64,000 nucleotides of DNA from Bacteroidota bacterium (lineage in GTDB: Bacteria > Bacteroidota > Bacteroidia > UKL13-3), in assembly GCA_027482225.1 (NCBI GenBank), contig JAIXWD010000005.1:128957-192956 (forward strand). Reading direction: 5' to 3'. Under the pieces are notes generated by a model. The model saw only the letters and a program-made list of their open reading frames with translations, searched no databases and was not told the origin of the DNA. Shown here in pieces: positions 47,499 to 57,434 of the stretch (position 1 is the stretch's first letter; each line of letters begins with the position of its first letter). A program made the translations under genes and the position numbers.

Positions 47499-47948
47499 AT
47501 GATGAATTTATATGCCTTGCAAACGGAAATTAATGGCAAAGAAAACACCATGCTTACTTTGCTTGATGCTGATACCATTGCACAAGTTAAAAATCAACGC
47601 GCTATTGTTGGTTTGCTTAAAAATCAAAAAGGACCTATTACCCACGAAAACATTTTGTACAATCCAACATTTATAGATTTTTTTCATAAAACCATGTTAG
47701 TATTTGCAGAGTTTGCTGCGGGCACTCATGCCATTAAATCAAACGGTTTTATGTATGTAGTTGATGAGCGTTGTAAAACTCCCGATAAACCTGAGCAAAA
47801 AGATATTATTGGTTCGTTTGAAGTACAGGCCGGTGTAGTACTTAAAGATACTTACATGGCCAATACCAATTATCAGTTTATTAGCGATGATGGCTTGTTT
47901 ATGTTACCAGCCCAAATAGAACGTGTTTTATTTATGGCATTGGTGTAA
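47499..47948 (+). CDS. Conserved protein of unknown function
   Basis: 149 residues; family not recognised. No signal peptide or membrane helix. It has an alpha/beta look, with a central FFHKTMLVFAEFAAGTHAIKSNGFMYVVDERC segment (read in parts) and a C-terminal DGLFMLPAQIERVLFMAL helix. It is followed after 8 bases by a SAM methyltransferase gene on the same strand, so the two form a pair. It may be a partner or substrate adaptor of that enzyme. Nothing firmer can be said. Confidence 0.75.
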   Translation: MMNLYALQTEINGKENTMLTLLDADTIAQVKNQRAIVGLLKNQKGPITHENILYNPTFIDFFHKTMLVFAEFAAGTHAIKSNGFMYVVDERCKTPDKPEQKDIIGSFEVQAGVVLKDTYMANTNYQFISDDGLFMLPAQIERVLFMALV

Positions 47949-47956
47949 GTTGCAGT

Positions 47957-48925
47957 ATGGCATTAGTTACCTATTTAGATGTAGTCGACCTTTGGTTTAA
48001 GGTGAAAGAACGCGGGGCTGCATATGCAGCTAAAAAATTAGTAAGCGATACAGAAACACGTATTAAAAGCACCTGGAACGAAGACGATTTACCTGGAAGT
48101 AATTGGTGGCAGGTGGATGCCGTGAGGCAACGTTGGAATGAAATAATTACAGGCAGCAAAACAAAAATTTATCCTGATTATGTTGCCGAAAAATGGCTAA
48201 ACAATAAAAGTAACTTAAACATGTTAAGCATAGGCTGCGGCACTGGTCAGCGAGAGTTAGAGTTTGCCGTACACACTAACTTTAATAAAATAGATGCCTT
48301 TGATATTGCACCCAAAGCCATTGAGGATGCGAACAAAACAGCTAAAGAACGTGGCATATACAACTGTAATTTTTTTGTAGGTGATGTTTACAACGACCAA
48401 TGGCCTGAGGCATATTATGATGTTGTTTTATTTCATTCGTCATTACATCATTTTAAAAACATTGATGCCATTTTAAAAAAAGTAATAAATACACTTAAGC
48501 CAAATGGGGTTCTAATATTGAACGAGTATGTTGGTGCAAATCGTTTTCAATTTCCTTTATCCCGTAAAAAATTAGTGGGGAAAATTTATGAAACAGTAGT
48601 TCCTTCAAAATTTAAAATCCGTAAGAATTCATCCATTATAAAAAACAAGGTATACTTCCCTGGGTTCTTACGTATGGTCATCTCCGATCCATCAGAGGCT
48701 GCTGAATCTGAAACTATTTTACCTTTAATACAAAAGCACTTTACTTTATTGGAACAAAAAAACTACGGAGGAAACTTGCTAACTTTTATTCTAAAAGATA
48801 TTGCGCATCATTTTAATAAACCCGAGGCACTGCCTACTTTACAAAAGCTATTTAATTTAGAAGATGAAATATTGAAACAAGAGCAACAAAGTGATTTTGT
48901 GTTTGCAGTATATCAAAAAAAGTAA
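47957..48925 (+). CDS. SAM-dependent methyltransferase
   Basis: 322 residues. A class I methyltransferase core starts at about residue 90 with MLSIGCGTGQREL (SAM loop), FDIAPKAIEDA (acidic loop), VGDVYNDQWPEAYYDVVLFHSSLHHF and KPNGVLILNEY. The N-terminal 85 residues and the C-terminal 110 residues are extra. Target unknown; a metabolite or small molecule is possible. Second gene of a pair with the 149-residue protein, and convergent with the lamin-tail protein gene. Confidence 0.9.
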   Translation: MALVTYLDVVDLWFKVKERGAAYAAKKLVSDTETRIKSTWNEDDLPGSNWWQVDAVRQRWNEIITGSKTKIYPDYVAEKWLNNKSNLNMLSIGCGTGQRELEFAVHTNFNKIDAFDIAPKAIEDANKTAKERGIYNCNFFVGDVYNDQWPEAYYDVVLFHSSLHHFKNIDAILKKVINTLKPNGVLILNEYVGANRFQFPLSRKKLVGKIYETVVPSKFKIRKNSSIIKNKVYFPGFLRMVISDPSEAAESETILPLIQKHFTLLEQKNYGGNLLTFILKDIAHHFNKPEALPTLQKLFNLEDEILKQEQQSDFVFAVYQKK

Positions 48926-48931
48926 TTACCT

Positions 48932-51900
48932 CTATAATTTAGTAGCAACTACACCAACTGTTTTATATGCTTTTACTTCACCTTTAAGGTTAAATATTTC
49001 CAGGTAAAAAACATATAAACCAACAGGAGCTTTTTGTCCATCATCTGTTGTTCCATCCCAAGTATAAGTGCCGCTGGTACCCATAATATTATTCTTAATT
49101 AATTGTTTAACCAACTTACCCGCAGCGTTAAAAATAGTTAGTGTTCCAGTATATCCATTTTCATTTAACAGATAATTAATATTCATTACATCTTCATACC
49201 CATCACCATCAGGTGAAATGGTTTTAGGTTGTAATTCCATCACACTTTCGGTTCGTTCTGTTTTTAAATATTGTGAATTTTTATAAGTAGGTGTAGCATA
49301 GCCAATGCTTGCTGCTGCTGATGTCCAGTTAGTTCTTTCGTTTGCTGCACGCGCAACATCAATCCGTTCCAAACTCACCCCATCTTTATCATCTAATAAA
49401 GGCACATGCATTTTATCATCGTACACCAACTCATCTAAAACAGTACCTTGAGTATTTAATAAAATTATATTCCCAGCATCATCATTCATACTAGGTGTAT
49501 TTGCCTTTATCATTTGCTCAGGGAACTTACAATAATATTGTTGTTGTAAAATTTGAAGATCAGAGGCAATAACAACATGCGAATTCGGATTAATTGTAAA
49601 CCCTGTAGGGGCAATATTTTCTATTTGATTTATATTACCCTGCTCATCTCGTTTGGCCAATAACAAATCTTTTACATCAATTAACTTGTTGCTGCCATTA
49701 TATAGCTCAACAAAATCTACTCCACCACTACGCGGGTTAAATAATACTTCATTTATAAAAAGTTGATTGCTATCAGCTAAATAAGCTAATCCGAATTCTG
49801 CACTTCGATAATCTTGGATAAAATTACCAGCACAATCTTTAACACTATCAATTAACAACTGATATGTTTTATCGCGCACAAATACACTGTTAAATTGCAA
49901 AATGGTACTTCCATAAAATGGATTATTACCACTAATATTAAAAGGATTAAAAGAAGCGTTAACTAAAAAACGATTGTTTAAAAAAGAAGTAGAATCCATG
50001 GCTTCATTAAAAAACAGTTCTACCTTATTTTCATCAGGCGCGTAAACACGCAATAACCTTGGCGGTATATTATCTACATTAAATCCCTTTACGCTATTTT
50101 TTTTTGATGGCGTACCCCCATTGCTACTTACACTTGCTTTCCAATTGTTAGATCCGCATGGATTATCTGCATCAACCAACTCTAAACTCCATCCACCATT
50201 AAGTTTTAATGCATCGTTAAACCAAGCAGAGGTATAATTTACAGAATGAATAACTTTACCCGATTCGTTAAACAAAGTTATCAAATCTGCATCATTACCT
50301 AATGATGGAAAACCTGATACACGCAAAACATTTACATCAAAAGGCAAAGCATGACTAGATGAATTGATGGTAATAAAACTATCTGGTAGTAATAAAAAAT
50401 TAGGCAACGTTGCCCTACTTGAGCCATCAGCCAAAACCCAATTTTTTAAATTTATAATTTTATTACTTCTATTATACAACTCAACATATTCAGCATTGGG
50501 CAAGCCTTTAACCGGATCTGGATCGGCCATAATTTCGGTAATGAGCACATCATAATTTTGAGCTGTATCGGGCAAAACGTAATTAAAAGAAAATTGTAAT
50601 GCAGTATCGTTAGCGCTGCAATCAATAATATTTGTAAGTGTTACCGTGTATTGTGTTTTGTTGGCAAACGCATTTTGTGTAGTGATGAGCAAAGTGTCTA
50701 AACCAAAAACTTGTATGTTATTAATGTCGATATTGGGTGAAAATCCAACACCAATTAAACCAATAGATGCGGTATCTAATGTTTCGGTAAAATGTATGCG
50801 AATGGTTTTATCATTAACCAATGTAAAGGTGTTGATACTTGGTGGCAAAACATCAGGCAAAATATTCCAAACAGAATTAATACCACCCGGAGTTCCTCCA
50901 TTTACAGCTACTGATGAGGTATAGTTTTGTTTACCTTTGCACAATTGCTTCGGGCTTTTAAGTTCAATGGTCCAACCGCCATCATCTTTTATTGCATCTT
51001 CGTACCAACTTAAATCGTAATTAAGTTGGTGTATGGTTTGCGAATTGTTGTCTTTTAAAATAATATTATCGCTACTGTTGTTTAACGAAGGCATATTACT
51101 TACCCCAATGGTTTTCCCGTAAACACTTAATAATGGAACATTTGCAGTTGCACAAACTATAACAAAACTATCTATGCCAAGAATAAATTCGGGTAAGGTA
51201 GCAGTGCTTGAACCATCGCTTATCGTAAATCCTTTTAAATTTACCGTTACACCCGAGTTGTTGTAAAGTTCAATAAACTCTTGCTCAGGTAAGGATATTG
51301 GCGGTGATGGATCAGGAAAAAACTCAGTGATTAAAACATCATGCACTTGCGGTGCATAAAATAAAAATGAATGCGAAGACAAAACAATACCATTGCCTTC
51401 AATATCTTTAACACCCTTTATATCTAAAATATAATTTTGCTTTGTAACAAAATTTTGTCCGAAACTGACTTGCACCAATCGTGCATTTAAGCGTTGTATT
51501 TGTGTTGGATTTAAATTACCAGCTTGTAATACATAATTATTGGTTTGATTAGCGGAAGCACTATCAACTGCCTCGTTAAAAAAAACCAATATACTATTGG
51601 TCCCTTGCACGGTTATGCTATCCACATTGGGAGGAATGGTATCATAAATTGGTTCGCTTGCACTTACATCATCCAAATAAAAATTTTGGCTGTTGCCCGC
51701 TGTGTACCTCATCCACCAACCTAAGTATTTACAAGTGGTATGGGTATTGTCAAAAGCTGTTCCTTCTAATATAAAGTTTGTGCCACCAGTGGTATCACTA
51801 TAAAGTTGCCAATTACCCAAGTTATCGCGAAATAATTTTATTCGAACCAGGTTATTTGTTTTACTTACGGTAGATGGCCTACCCGCAATGAGCCTAACTC

Positions 51901-52297
51901 GATTATTTCCGGTTTGTTTGTATAACGTAATGCTATCGGTATTTCCAGTAATACCGCCTAACTGAACGTAATAACCATTTAACTGCCCTTCTATATTTGA
52001 GGTATCACTCATCACATAAAAACGCGAAAAATTTTGCGTACTAGGGCTTAAAGCAAAACGAGTATAAAATTGCCATGTTACACTGTCTGATTGCAAATGA
52101 GATGTTACTAAATAAGCTTCGCTAGAAATGGTACCTTTTAGGCGTAATTGCCCAGAGGTTACCTGAAAAATACTATCATCGCCTAACCAATTCGGATTTT
52201 GTGTGTAGTTTCCATCAGTAAAGTTGTCAGCAACTTGGGCATTAGTTAAACCATAACAACCTAATAAAAGCAACGTTAAACAAATTTGTTTCATCAT
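48932..52297 (-). CDS. Lamin-tail-domain secreted protein with T9SS type B-like C-terminus
   Basis: About 1121 residues from the ATG at 52297 (a second ATG at 52294 is equally possible); the frame extends 13 codons further. Signal peptide, cut after NAQ. Residues about 20-220 look like a lectin/concanavalin-like jelly roll. Next come Ig/SbsA-like strands (VFFNEAVDSASANQTNNYVLQAG) alternating with three lamin tail domains (VLITEFFPDP..EQEFIELYNNSG, VLITEIMADP..AEYVELYNRS, LFINEVLFNP..GVDFVELYNGS). The C-terminus is a FlgD-like Ig fold (TLTIFNAAGKLVKQL, WDGTTDDGQKAPVGLYVFYLE) typical of gliding/T9SS type B cargo. A surface protein; lamin tail domains often accompany exported nucleases, but no enzyme is seen here. 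Confidence 0.88.
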   Translation of the reverse strand: MMKQICLTLLLLGCYGLTNAQVADNFTDGNYTQNPNWLGDDSIFQVTSGQLRLKGTISSEAYLVTSHLQSDSVTWQFYTRFALSPSTQNFSRFYVMSDTSNIEGQLNGYYVQLGGITGNTDSITLYKQTGNNRVRLIAGRPSTVSKTNNLVRIKLFRDNLGNWQLYSDTTGGTNFILEGTAFDNTHTTCKYLGWWMRYTAGNSQNFYLDDVSASEPIYDTIPPNVDSITVQGTNSILVFFNEAVDSASANQTNNYVLQAGNLNPTQIQRLNARLVQVSFGQNFVTKQNYILDIKGVKDIEGNGIVLSSHSFLFYAPQVHDVLITEFFPDPSPPISLPEQEFIELYNNSGVTVNLKGFTISDGSSTATLPEFILGIDSFVIVCATANVPLLSVYGKTIGVSNMPSLNNSSDNIILKDNNSQTIHQLNYDLSWYEDAIKDDGGWTIELKSPKQLCKGKQNYTSSVAVNGGTPGGINSVWNILPDVLPPSINTFTLVNDKTIRIHFTETLDTASIGLIGVGFSPNIDINNIQVFGLDTLLITTQNAFANKTQYTVTLTNIIDCSANDTALQFSFNYVLPDTAQNYDVLITEIMADPDPVKGLPNAEYVELYNRSNKIINLKNWVLADGSSRATLPNFLLLPDSFITINSSSHALPFDVNVLRVSGFPSLGNDADLITLFNESGKVIHSVNYTSAWFNDALKLNGGWSLELVDADNPCGSNNWKASVSSNGGTPSKKNSVKGFNVDNIPPRLLRVYAPDENKVELFFNEAMDSTSFLNNRFLVNASFNPFNISGNNPFYGSTILQFNSVFVRDKTYQLLIDSVKDCAGNFIQDYRSAEFGLAYLADSNQLFINEVLFNPRSGGVDFVELYNGSNKLIDVKDLLLAKRDEQGNINQIENIAPTGFTINPNSHVVIASDLQILQQQYYCKFPEQMIKANTPSMNDDAGNIILLNTQGTVLDELVYDDKMHVPLLDDKDGVSLERIDVARAANERTNWTSAAASIGYATPTYKNSQYLKTERTESVMELQPKTISPDGDGYEDVMNINYLLNENGYTGTLTIFNAAGKLVKQLIKNNIMGTSGTYTWDGTTDDGQKAPVGLYVFYLEIFNLKGEVKAYKTVGVVATKL

Positions 52298-52372
52298 AGA
52301 AATATAAAAGTAAATAAAAATTATTGAAACTCGCAAAACACACCATATTAAATTGTTAATTTAGCAGCGAAT

Positions 52373-52738
52373 ATGGATGTAGCGAATTTTGAATTAGATG
52401 AGGCCACAAAAATGAAGTGGTATAAAATTGTATTTCAATTAAAAAAGCAGTTTGGTAAAAAGCCCGATATGAACGGAATTTTATTTTTAATTGGTATGAG
52501 GGAAAAAGGCACATCTAGTGTATTAGGTAAGGATGAAAGAATGGACCTTTTTCATATTGCTACATGTAAATTGTTAAGTTATGATGGATATTATAAGTAT
52601 ACACACATAGATGAAGATGGTTGGCCACATTATGATTTGGTGAAAAAACCAGCCTTTACCGATTTAATGAGTCAGGAAATGTTATTACGAAAATTAGTAG
52701 TTGCTTATTTTGATGAAAACGAACTTTACGAAGATTAA
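52373..52738 (+). CDS. Conserved Bacteroidota protein of unknown function
   Basis: 121 residues. The start MDVANFELDEATKMKWYKIVFQLKKQFGKKPDM (read in parts) and the core MREKGTSS, DLFHIATCKLL, DGYYKY..DEDGWPHYDL are a pattern I recall as widely conserved and uncharacterised in the phylum. No signal peptide or membrane helix. Divergent from the lamin-tail protein gene and 51 bases ahead of a cyclophilin gene. A cytoplasmic housekeeping role is likely. Confidence 0.85.
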   Translation: MDVANFELDEATKMKWYKIVFQLKKQFGKKPDMNGILFLIGMREKGTSSVLGKDERMDLFHIATCKLLSYDGYYKYTHIDEDGWPHYDLVKKPAFTDLMSQEMLLRKLVVAYFDENELYED

Positions 52739-52789
52739 TATGCTTAGTTATAAGCTATATATTGAATGAAATAATTAGGGAAGAAAAAC

Positions 52790-53614
52790 ATGATAAAAAG
52801 TGGATTGATAATAGGTTTGATGATTGTTTTAACGATAATAATATCTGCAACCACAAAACAACCAGAGCCGAAAACAAAATACGTTGAAATTATAACAAAA
52901 TTTGGTGTAATGAAAGTGCTTTTATATGATGATACACCTTTGCACCGCGATAACTTTTTAAAATGGGTACGAGCAGGATTTTATGATAGCTTAACTTTTC
53001 ATATGGTAACACCTGAGGGCACTGCTCAAGGTGGTGATATAAAATCTAAATATGCAACTGAAGATAGTGTAATTGGAGATAGCGATTTTGGCTATAGAAT
53101 ACCTGCTGAATTTAGACCACATCATTTTCATAAATACGGTGCACTATCTGCTGCCAGAGATATTAACCCAGAGTTTGCTTCTCACCCAACACAGTTTTTT
53201 TTAGTACGCGGTACAAATTACAATATCAAAGACTTGCAAAAAATGGAGGGTTACAAAAACCAAATGATTCGTACAAATATTTTCTATGCGTTAATGAATG
53301 CCGACTCTACTCAAAAACGCATTGCTGATTTTGGATTGCGTGGAGATAAAGAAGGTTTAAGGGCTTATACAAAAACTTTCCAAACCATAACCGACTCTAT
53401 TTTTGCTATGCGTGCACCTTTTACTTTTACAAGCGAACAATTAAAAACCTATAATGCCCTTGGTGGCATTCCACCACTTGATAGCGGATATACAGTATTT
53501 GGTGAGGTAATATCGGGCTTGCATATTATTGATTCTATTTGCAATCAAAAAACCGCAAAAAATAAACGTCCGATTAAGGACATCAGAATGAAAATTAGAG
53601 AAGTGAAGAATTAA
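52790..53614 (+). CDS. Cyclophilin-type peptidylprolyl isomerase, exported
   Basis: 274 residues with an N-terminal hydrophobic segment (about 5-20), so periplasmic or membrane-tethered. Cyclophilin blocks: VEIITKFGVMKVLLYDDTPLHRDNFLKWVRAGFYDSLTFHMV, GTAQGGD, FFLVRG and GYTVFGEVISGLHIIDSI (read in parts). An insertion of about 65 residues lies between the FFLVRG strand and the C-terminal part (about 150-215). It overlaps the next ATG by 1 base, so it is coupled to the DUF5686 outer-membrane protein and may help fold exported proteins. Confidence 0.92.
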   Translation: MIKSGLIIGLMIVLTIIISATTKQPEPKTKYVEIITKFGVMKVLLYDDTPLHRDNFLKWVRAGFYDSLTFHMVTPEGTAQGGDIKSKYATEDSVIGDSDFGYRIPAEFRPHHFHKYGALSAARDINPEFASHPTQFFLVRGTNYNIKDLQKMEGYKNQMIRTNIFYALMNADSTQKRIADFGLRGDKEGLRAYTKTFQTITDSIFAMRAPFTFTSEQLKTYNALGGIPPLDSGYTVFGEVISGLHIIDSICNQKTAKNKRPIKDIRMKIREVKN

Positions 53615-56145
53615 TGTTTAGGAAGCACACCATACACTTTATTTTTTTGTTGCTAACTTATGCTGTAAATGCACAGCAGACCATGGTTACTGGTCGTGTT
53701 ATCGAAAAAGGAACAAATGAAGCCATCCCTTTTGCTAGTGTAGCTTTTAAAGGAACAACAGTTGGCACAACTACTGATTTTGAAGGAAATTTCAAAATTC
53801 ACACCGCTAAACAAGTTGATTCGCTTGTGGCCTCATTTATGGGATATAAATCGGTTGTTGTAAAAATAAAACCACACACAACACAACACATTACTATTCA
53901 ACTTGAAGAAAATGTGCAACTAATGAATGAAGCAGTTATTAGGGTGAAGGTTAACCCCGCATTGCGCATAGTTAATCAAGCAGTAGCCAACCGAAAAACA
54001 AATGATTTTAGTCTGCTGAAAAGTTACGAGTACGATTGTTATAACAAAACCGATGTATCAATGAACAACATATCGGATAAATTAAAAAATAATAAATTAT
54101 TACAGCCTTTAAAACAGTTATTTGATACAACCAACCAAATGAAAAATGAGGATGGAATATCAATACTTCCTATTTTTATAAGTGAAACAAAATCTAAATA
54201 TTATTACCATGCCAATCCTTCTAAAACTAAGGAAGTGCTTATGGCAAATAACATCATGGGATTTGGCATTAACGAAGGAAGTTACATTGTGGATATGCTT
54301 GGAACTAGCTTGTTACAATTTAACTTCAATGAAAACTGGATGCGCTTTTTAGGTAAAGATTTTATTTCACCAATCTCATTAAATTGTCACAACTATTATT
54401 ACTATACCTTACGTGATTCGGTTGATATTGATGGGATTAAATGCTACGAAATAAAACTACAATTAAAACGCGAATCTGATTTAGGTTTTTTAGGTACCAT
54501 TTGGATTGCCGATTCTACTTTTGCCATACGTAGAATATTAGTCGAAATTTCACCAAATGCAAATCTGAACTTTATTGCACGTTTAAAAATTCAGCAAGAA
54601 CAATTACCAACTATTACCGGTCACTGGATTCCTACCAAAACCAGGGCCATTGTTGAACTATCAAGATTTACAGAAAACACCAGCGGTTTTGTAGCCAAAA
54701 TGTATCGGGCAAATTCTAACATTATTGTTAATCAACCCAAACCTGATAATTTTTATGATGTTGCTGTTGAAAGACAAAATGAAGATATTACAAAAGATAC
54801 CAATTATTGGAACAACAATAGACCCGAAAAATATACTGCTACTGAACAACACATGTATAAAATGATTGATTCGGTAAAAAACCTACCTATTGTGCATACC
54901 TACACCGAAATTATTCAATTAATTACAGAGGGTTATTACCGCACACCTAAAGTGGATTTTGGCCCTTACGGTTTTTTATTAAACTACAACCAGGTAGAGG
55001 GATTTAGAACACGGATTGGGTTTAAAACCAATCAGTTTTTTTCTCGTAATTGGTATTACAGAGGTTATGTTGCTTATGGTTTTAAAGATAAACAGTGGAA
55101 ATATGGATTAGGTATTGAAACCATCTTATCTCATAAAAAATGGTCTACAATTGGCATACATTACAAAAACGATAATGATATTTTAGGAGTCACAGATCCT
55201 TCATCTGCTCCCATGATTAATTTTGGTGCAGGTAACAACCCTGTTTTTGGCGCTCTTAACATGGCCTCACCCCTAACACGAATTAACCGCACTGTTGATT
55301 ACCGCTTGGTATATTTAAAAAAATTAAATAGAGATTTTACAATAAGACTTAGCGCTCAAAACACCTACTTTAAACCTTTAGGTAATTTTAAGTTTGCTTA
55401 TTTGATTGATGAAAATAAACCCGCTAGTAATGGTAACATTAGTGAAACATTTACCTATACAGCAGCTACCATTGATTTTAGATTTGCATACAAAGAAGTT
55501 TTAGTGAGTAAAGGAAACAATCGCATACGCGTTAAATTGGCAAAAGCTCCTGTTGCCACCCTTTCCTATACCCGAGGATTTAAAGGAATAGCAAATGGTA
55601 ATTTTAACTTCGATAAAATTCAGCTAAACCTTAACCAACACATTACCACAGGCATTTTAGGTAATGCCGATTTTAGTATTACTGCTGGAAAAATATTTGG
55701 CCGTTTACCATATCCAATATTAGAGGTGATGAGAGGTAACACAACCATTATTGGAGCCGACAATAATTTTAACTTAATGAATTTGTACGAATTTGTTGCC
55801 GATGAGTATGCTCATTTTTGGTACATACAGCATTTTGAAGGGTTATTCTTTAATAGAATACCGTTACTAAAAAAATGGAAATTGCGTAACTATGCATTAA
55901 TAAAAGGGGCCTATGGAATGTTAAGTGAGGCAAACAAAAACATACAGCCCACAACTAATATTTATGGTGTGAACTACCTACCCATTAATGAGTTTAAAAG
56001 CAATATACCATATGCAGAAGTTGGCTATGGAGTTGAAAACTTATTTAGATTTGTTACTTTGGGTATGGTGCATAGATTGACGTACCTGAACAATCCTGAT
56101 GTAAGAAAATGGGGCATCAACTTGGGGTTGGTGTTTAAGTTTTAG
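53614..56145 (+). CDS. DUF5686 outer-membrane protein with carboxypeptidase-regulatory-like domain
   Basis: 843 residues. Signal peptide (about 1-20, cut after NAQ), then a carboxypeptidase-regulatory-like domain (about 22-105, VTGRVIEKGTNEAIPFASVAFKGTTVGTTTDFEGNF in parts), then the DUF5686 region to the end, which looks like a beta-barrel (alternating aromatic strands, final LGLVFKF). In Bacteroidota such proteins are outer-membrane proteins without a TonB plug. It is coupled to the cyclophilin gene by a 1-base overlap and ends on the SET-domain gene stop. Confidence 0.9.
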   Translation: MFRKHTIHFIFLLLTYAVNAQQTMVTGRVIEKGTNEAIPFASVAFKGTTVGTTTDFEGNFKIHTAKQVDSLVASFMGYKSVVVKIKPHTTQHITIQLEENVQLMNEAVIRVKVNPALRIVNQAVANRKTNDFSLLKSYEYDCYNKTDVSMNNISDKLKNNKLLQPLKQLFDTTNQMKNEDGISILPIFISETKSKYYYHANPSKTKEVLMANNIMGFGINEGSYIVDMLGTSLLQFNFNENWMRFLGKDFISPISLNCHNYYYYTLRDSVDIDGIKCYEIKLQLKRESDLGFLGTIWIADSTFAIRRILVEISPNANLNFIARLKIQQEQLPTITGHWIPTKTRAIVELSRFTENTSGFVAKMYRANSNIIVNQPKPDNFYDVAVERQNEDITKDTNYWNNNRPEKYTATEQHMYKMIDSVKNLPIVHTYTEIIQLITEGYYRTPKVDFGPYGFLLNYNQVEGFRTRIGFKTNQFFSRNWYYRGYVAYGFKDKQWKYGLGIETILSHKKWSTIGIHYKNDNDILGVTDPSSAPMINFGAGNNPVFGALNMASPLTRINRTVDYRLVYLKKLNRDFTIRLSAQNTYFKPLGNFKFAYLIDENKPASNGNISETFTYTAATIDFRFAYKEVLVSKGNNRIRVKLAKAPVATLSYTRGFKGIANGNFNFDKIQLNLNQHITTGILGNADFSITAGKIFGRLPYPILEVMRGNTTIIGADNNFNLMNLYEFVADEYAHFWYIQHFEGLFFNRIPLLKKWKLRNYALIKGAYGMLSEANKNIQPTTNIYGVNYLPINEFKSNIPYAEVGYGVENLFRFVTLGMVHRLTYLNNPDVRKWGINLGLVFKF

Positions 56146-56543
56146 GCTTCAAGCATAGCATTCCAATAAGCTTTGCCGTATGCTACTAATACTTCACTAC
56201 CTGCTTTTATATTCCGTGTTGCTATAATAAACGCTCTGCCTTTAGATATTTTATATTGCGCATTATTACGCAAACCTTTTACACGACCCATACCTGCAGC
56301 ATCATTTGCATATCTACCAAGTGCCCACAAACAGTATTCTGCATCAATACAATTCTTATCGTTTATATGAAAATAATATGCGCCTTTTTCTTTTCCTTTC
56401 TTATTCTCATTGCGCTCCTGGCATTGTTTCCAAGTTAAGCGCTCACCCTCGTATTCGGTTATTATTTCGCCTTTTTTAAAATCTTTTGCAACAAATAATC
56501 CCTTGCCTGCTTTGGGTATGGTTGATTTTTTAACGTATAGCAT
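56142..56543 (-). CDS. Bacterial SET-domain protein (lysine methyltransferase-like)
   Basis: 133 residues, almost entirely a SET domain: GKGLFVAKDFKKGEIITEYEGE at the start, RYANDAAG (the usual RFxNHxC motif, here with Asn-Asp-Ala), NAQYKISKGRAFIIATRNIKAGSEVLVAYGKAYW at the end (read in parts), including the AYG loop. No signal peptide. In eukaryotes and some bacteria SET enzymes methylate lysines with SAM; the bacterial target is unknown. Its stop overlaps the DUF5686 stop by 4 bases. Confidence 0.88.
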   Translation of the reverse strand: MLYVKKSTIPKAGKGLFVAKDFKKGEIITEYEGERLTWKQCQERNENKKGKEKGAYYFHINDKNCIDAEYCLWALGRYANDAAGMGRVKGLRNNAQYKISKGRAFIIATRNIKAGSEVLVAYGKAYWNAMLEA

Positions 56544-56668
56544 AAACAGTTGCGAAGATGCACTATTTAAAAATAAAGTAAATCAATTTTTTTCTGCAAA
56601 TTGTTGATAGTTATCCTTTGTACTTCATCATTAAGTTTACTTCTTTTACAACTGTAAAACAAAACAAT

Positions 56669-57430
56669 ATGGATATCGTATCATACAATGTAAATGGCAT
56701 TCGTGCTGCAATAGGCAAAGGACTTTTAAATTGGATGGAAAGTCGCAAGGCCGATGTATATTGTTTTCAGGAAACCAAAGCTGAAAAAAACCAAGTTGAT
56801 TTAAGCTCGTTTGAACTTTTTGGATACAACAGCTATTGGTTTAGTGCACAAAAAAAAGGCTATAGTGGCGTAGCCATTTTTACCAAACATAAACCTAAAA
56901 ATGTAGTGTATGGTTTTGGCAACGATAACTACGATGCAGAAGGCAGAATAATACAAGTAGATTTTGATGATTTAAGTGTAATAAGTGTTTACATCCCATC
57001 GGGTACAACAGGTGATGAACGCCAAGAATACAAAATGCAATGGTTAGATTTTTTTAATGCCCACATTAATAAAGTTATCCATGAACAACCTAACTTAGTG
57101 GTTTGTGGTGATTACAATATTTGTCATCAACCCATAGATATACATGACCCAATTAGTAATAAAAATAGCAGTGGTTTTTTACCAGAAGAGCGAGGTTGGT
57201 TAAGTAATTTTATTGATGGAGGTTTTATCGATAGTTTCCGTCATTTTAACAAAGCACCACATCAATACAGTTGGTGGACATACCGCGCTAATGCACGTGT
57301 AAATAATAAAGGTTGGCGTATTGATTATTGTATGGCTTTTTCTACGCTTGAACACCGCCTATTAGATGCGGGTATTCATCCTGATGTAATGCATTCTGAC
57401 CATTGCCCAGTTTGGGTAAAACTAAAGTAA
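56669..57430 (+). CDS. xth: Exodeoxyribonuclease III
   Basis: 253 residues from the ATG at 56669 (MDIVSYNVNGIRAA); the frame extends to a TTG 17 codons earlier, not used by the family. An AP endonuclease and 3'-5' exonuclease for base excision repair. Visible: YNVNGIRAA, CFQETKAEKNQ (metal Glu), GYSGVAIFTK, VCGDYNICHQPIDIHDP, RIDYCMAF and the final SDHCPV with the catalytic Asp-His. A TATCCTTTG-like element lies about 35 bases upstream. Confidence 0.97.
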   Translation: MDIVSYNVNGIRAAIGKGLLNWMESRKADVYCFQETKAEKNQVDLSSFELFGYNSYWFSAQKKGYSGVAIFTKHKPKNVVYGFGNDNYDAEGRIIQVDFDDLSVISVYIPSGTTGDERQEYKMQWLDFFNAHINKVIHEQPNLVVCGDYNICHQPIDIHDPISNKNSSGFLPEERGWLSNFIDGGFIDSFRHFNKAPHQYSWWTYRANARVNNKGWRIDYCMAFSTLEHRLLDAGIHPDVMHSDHCPVWVKLK

Positions 57431-57434
57431 TAGG

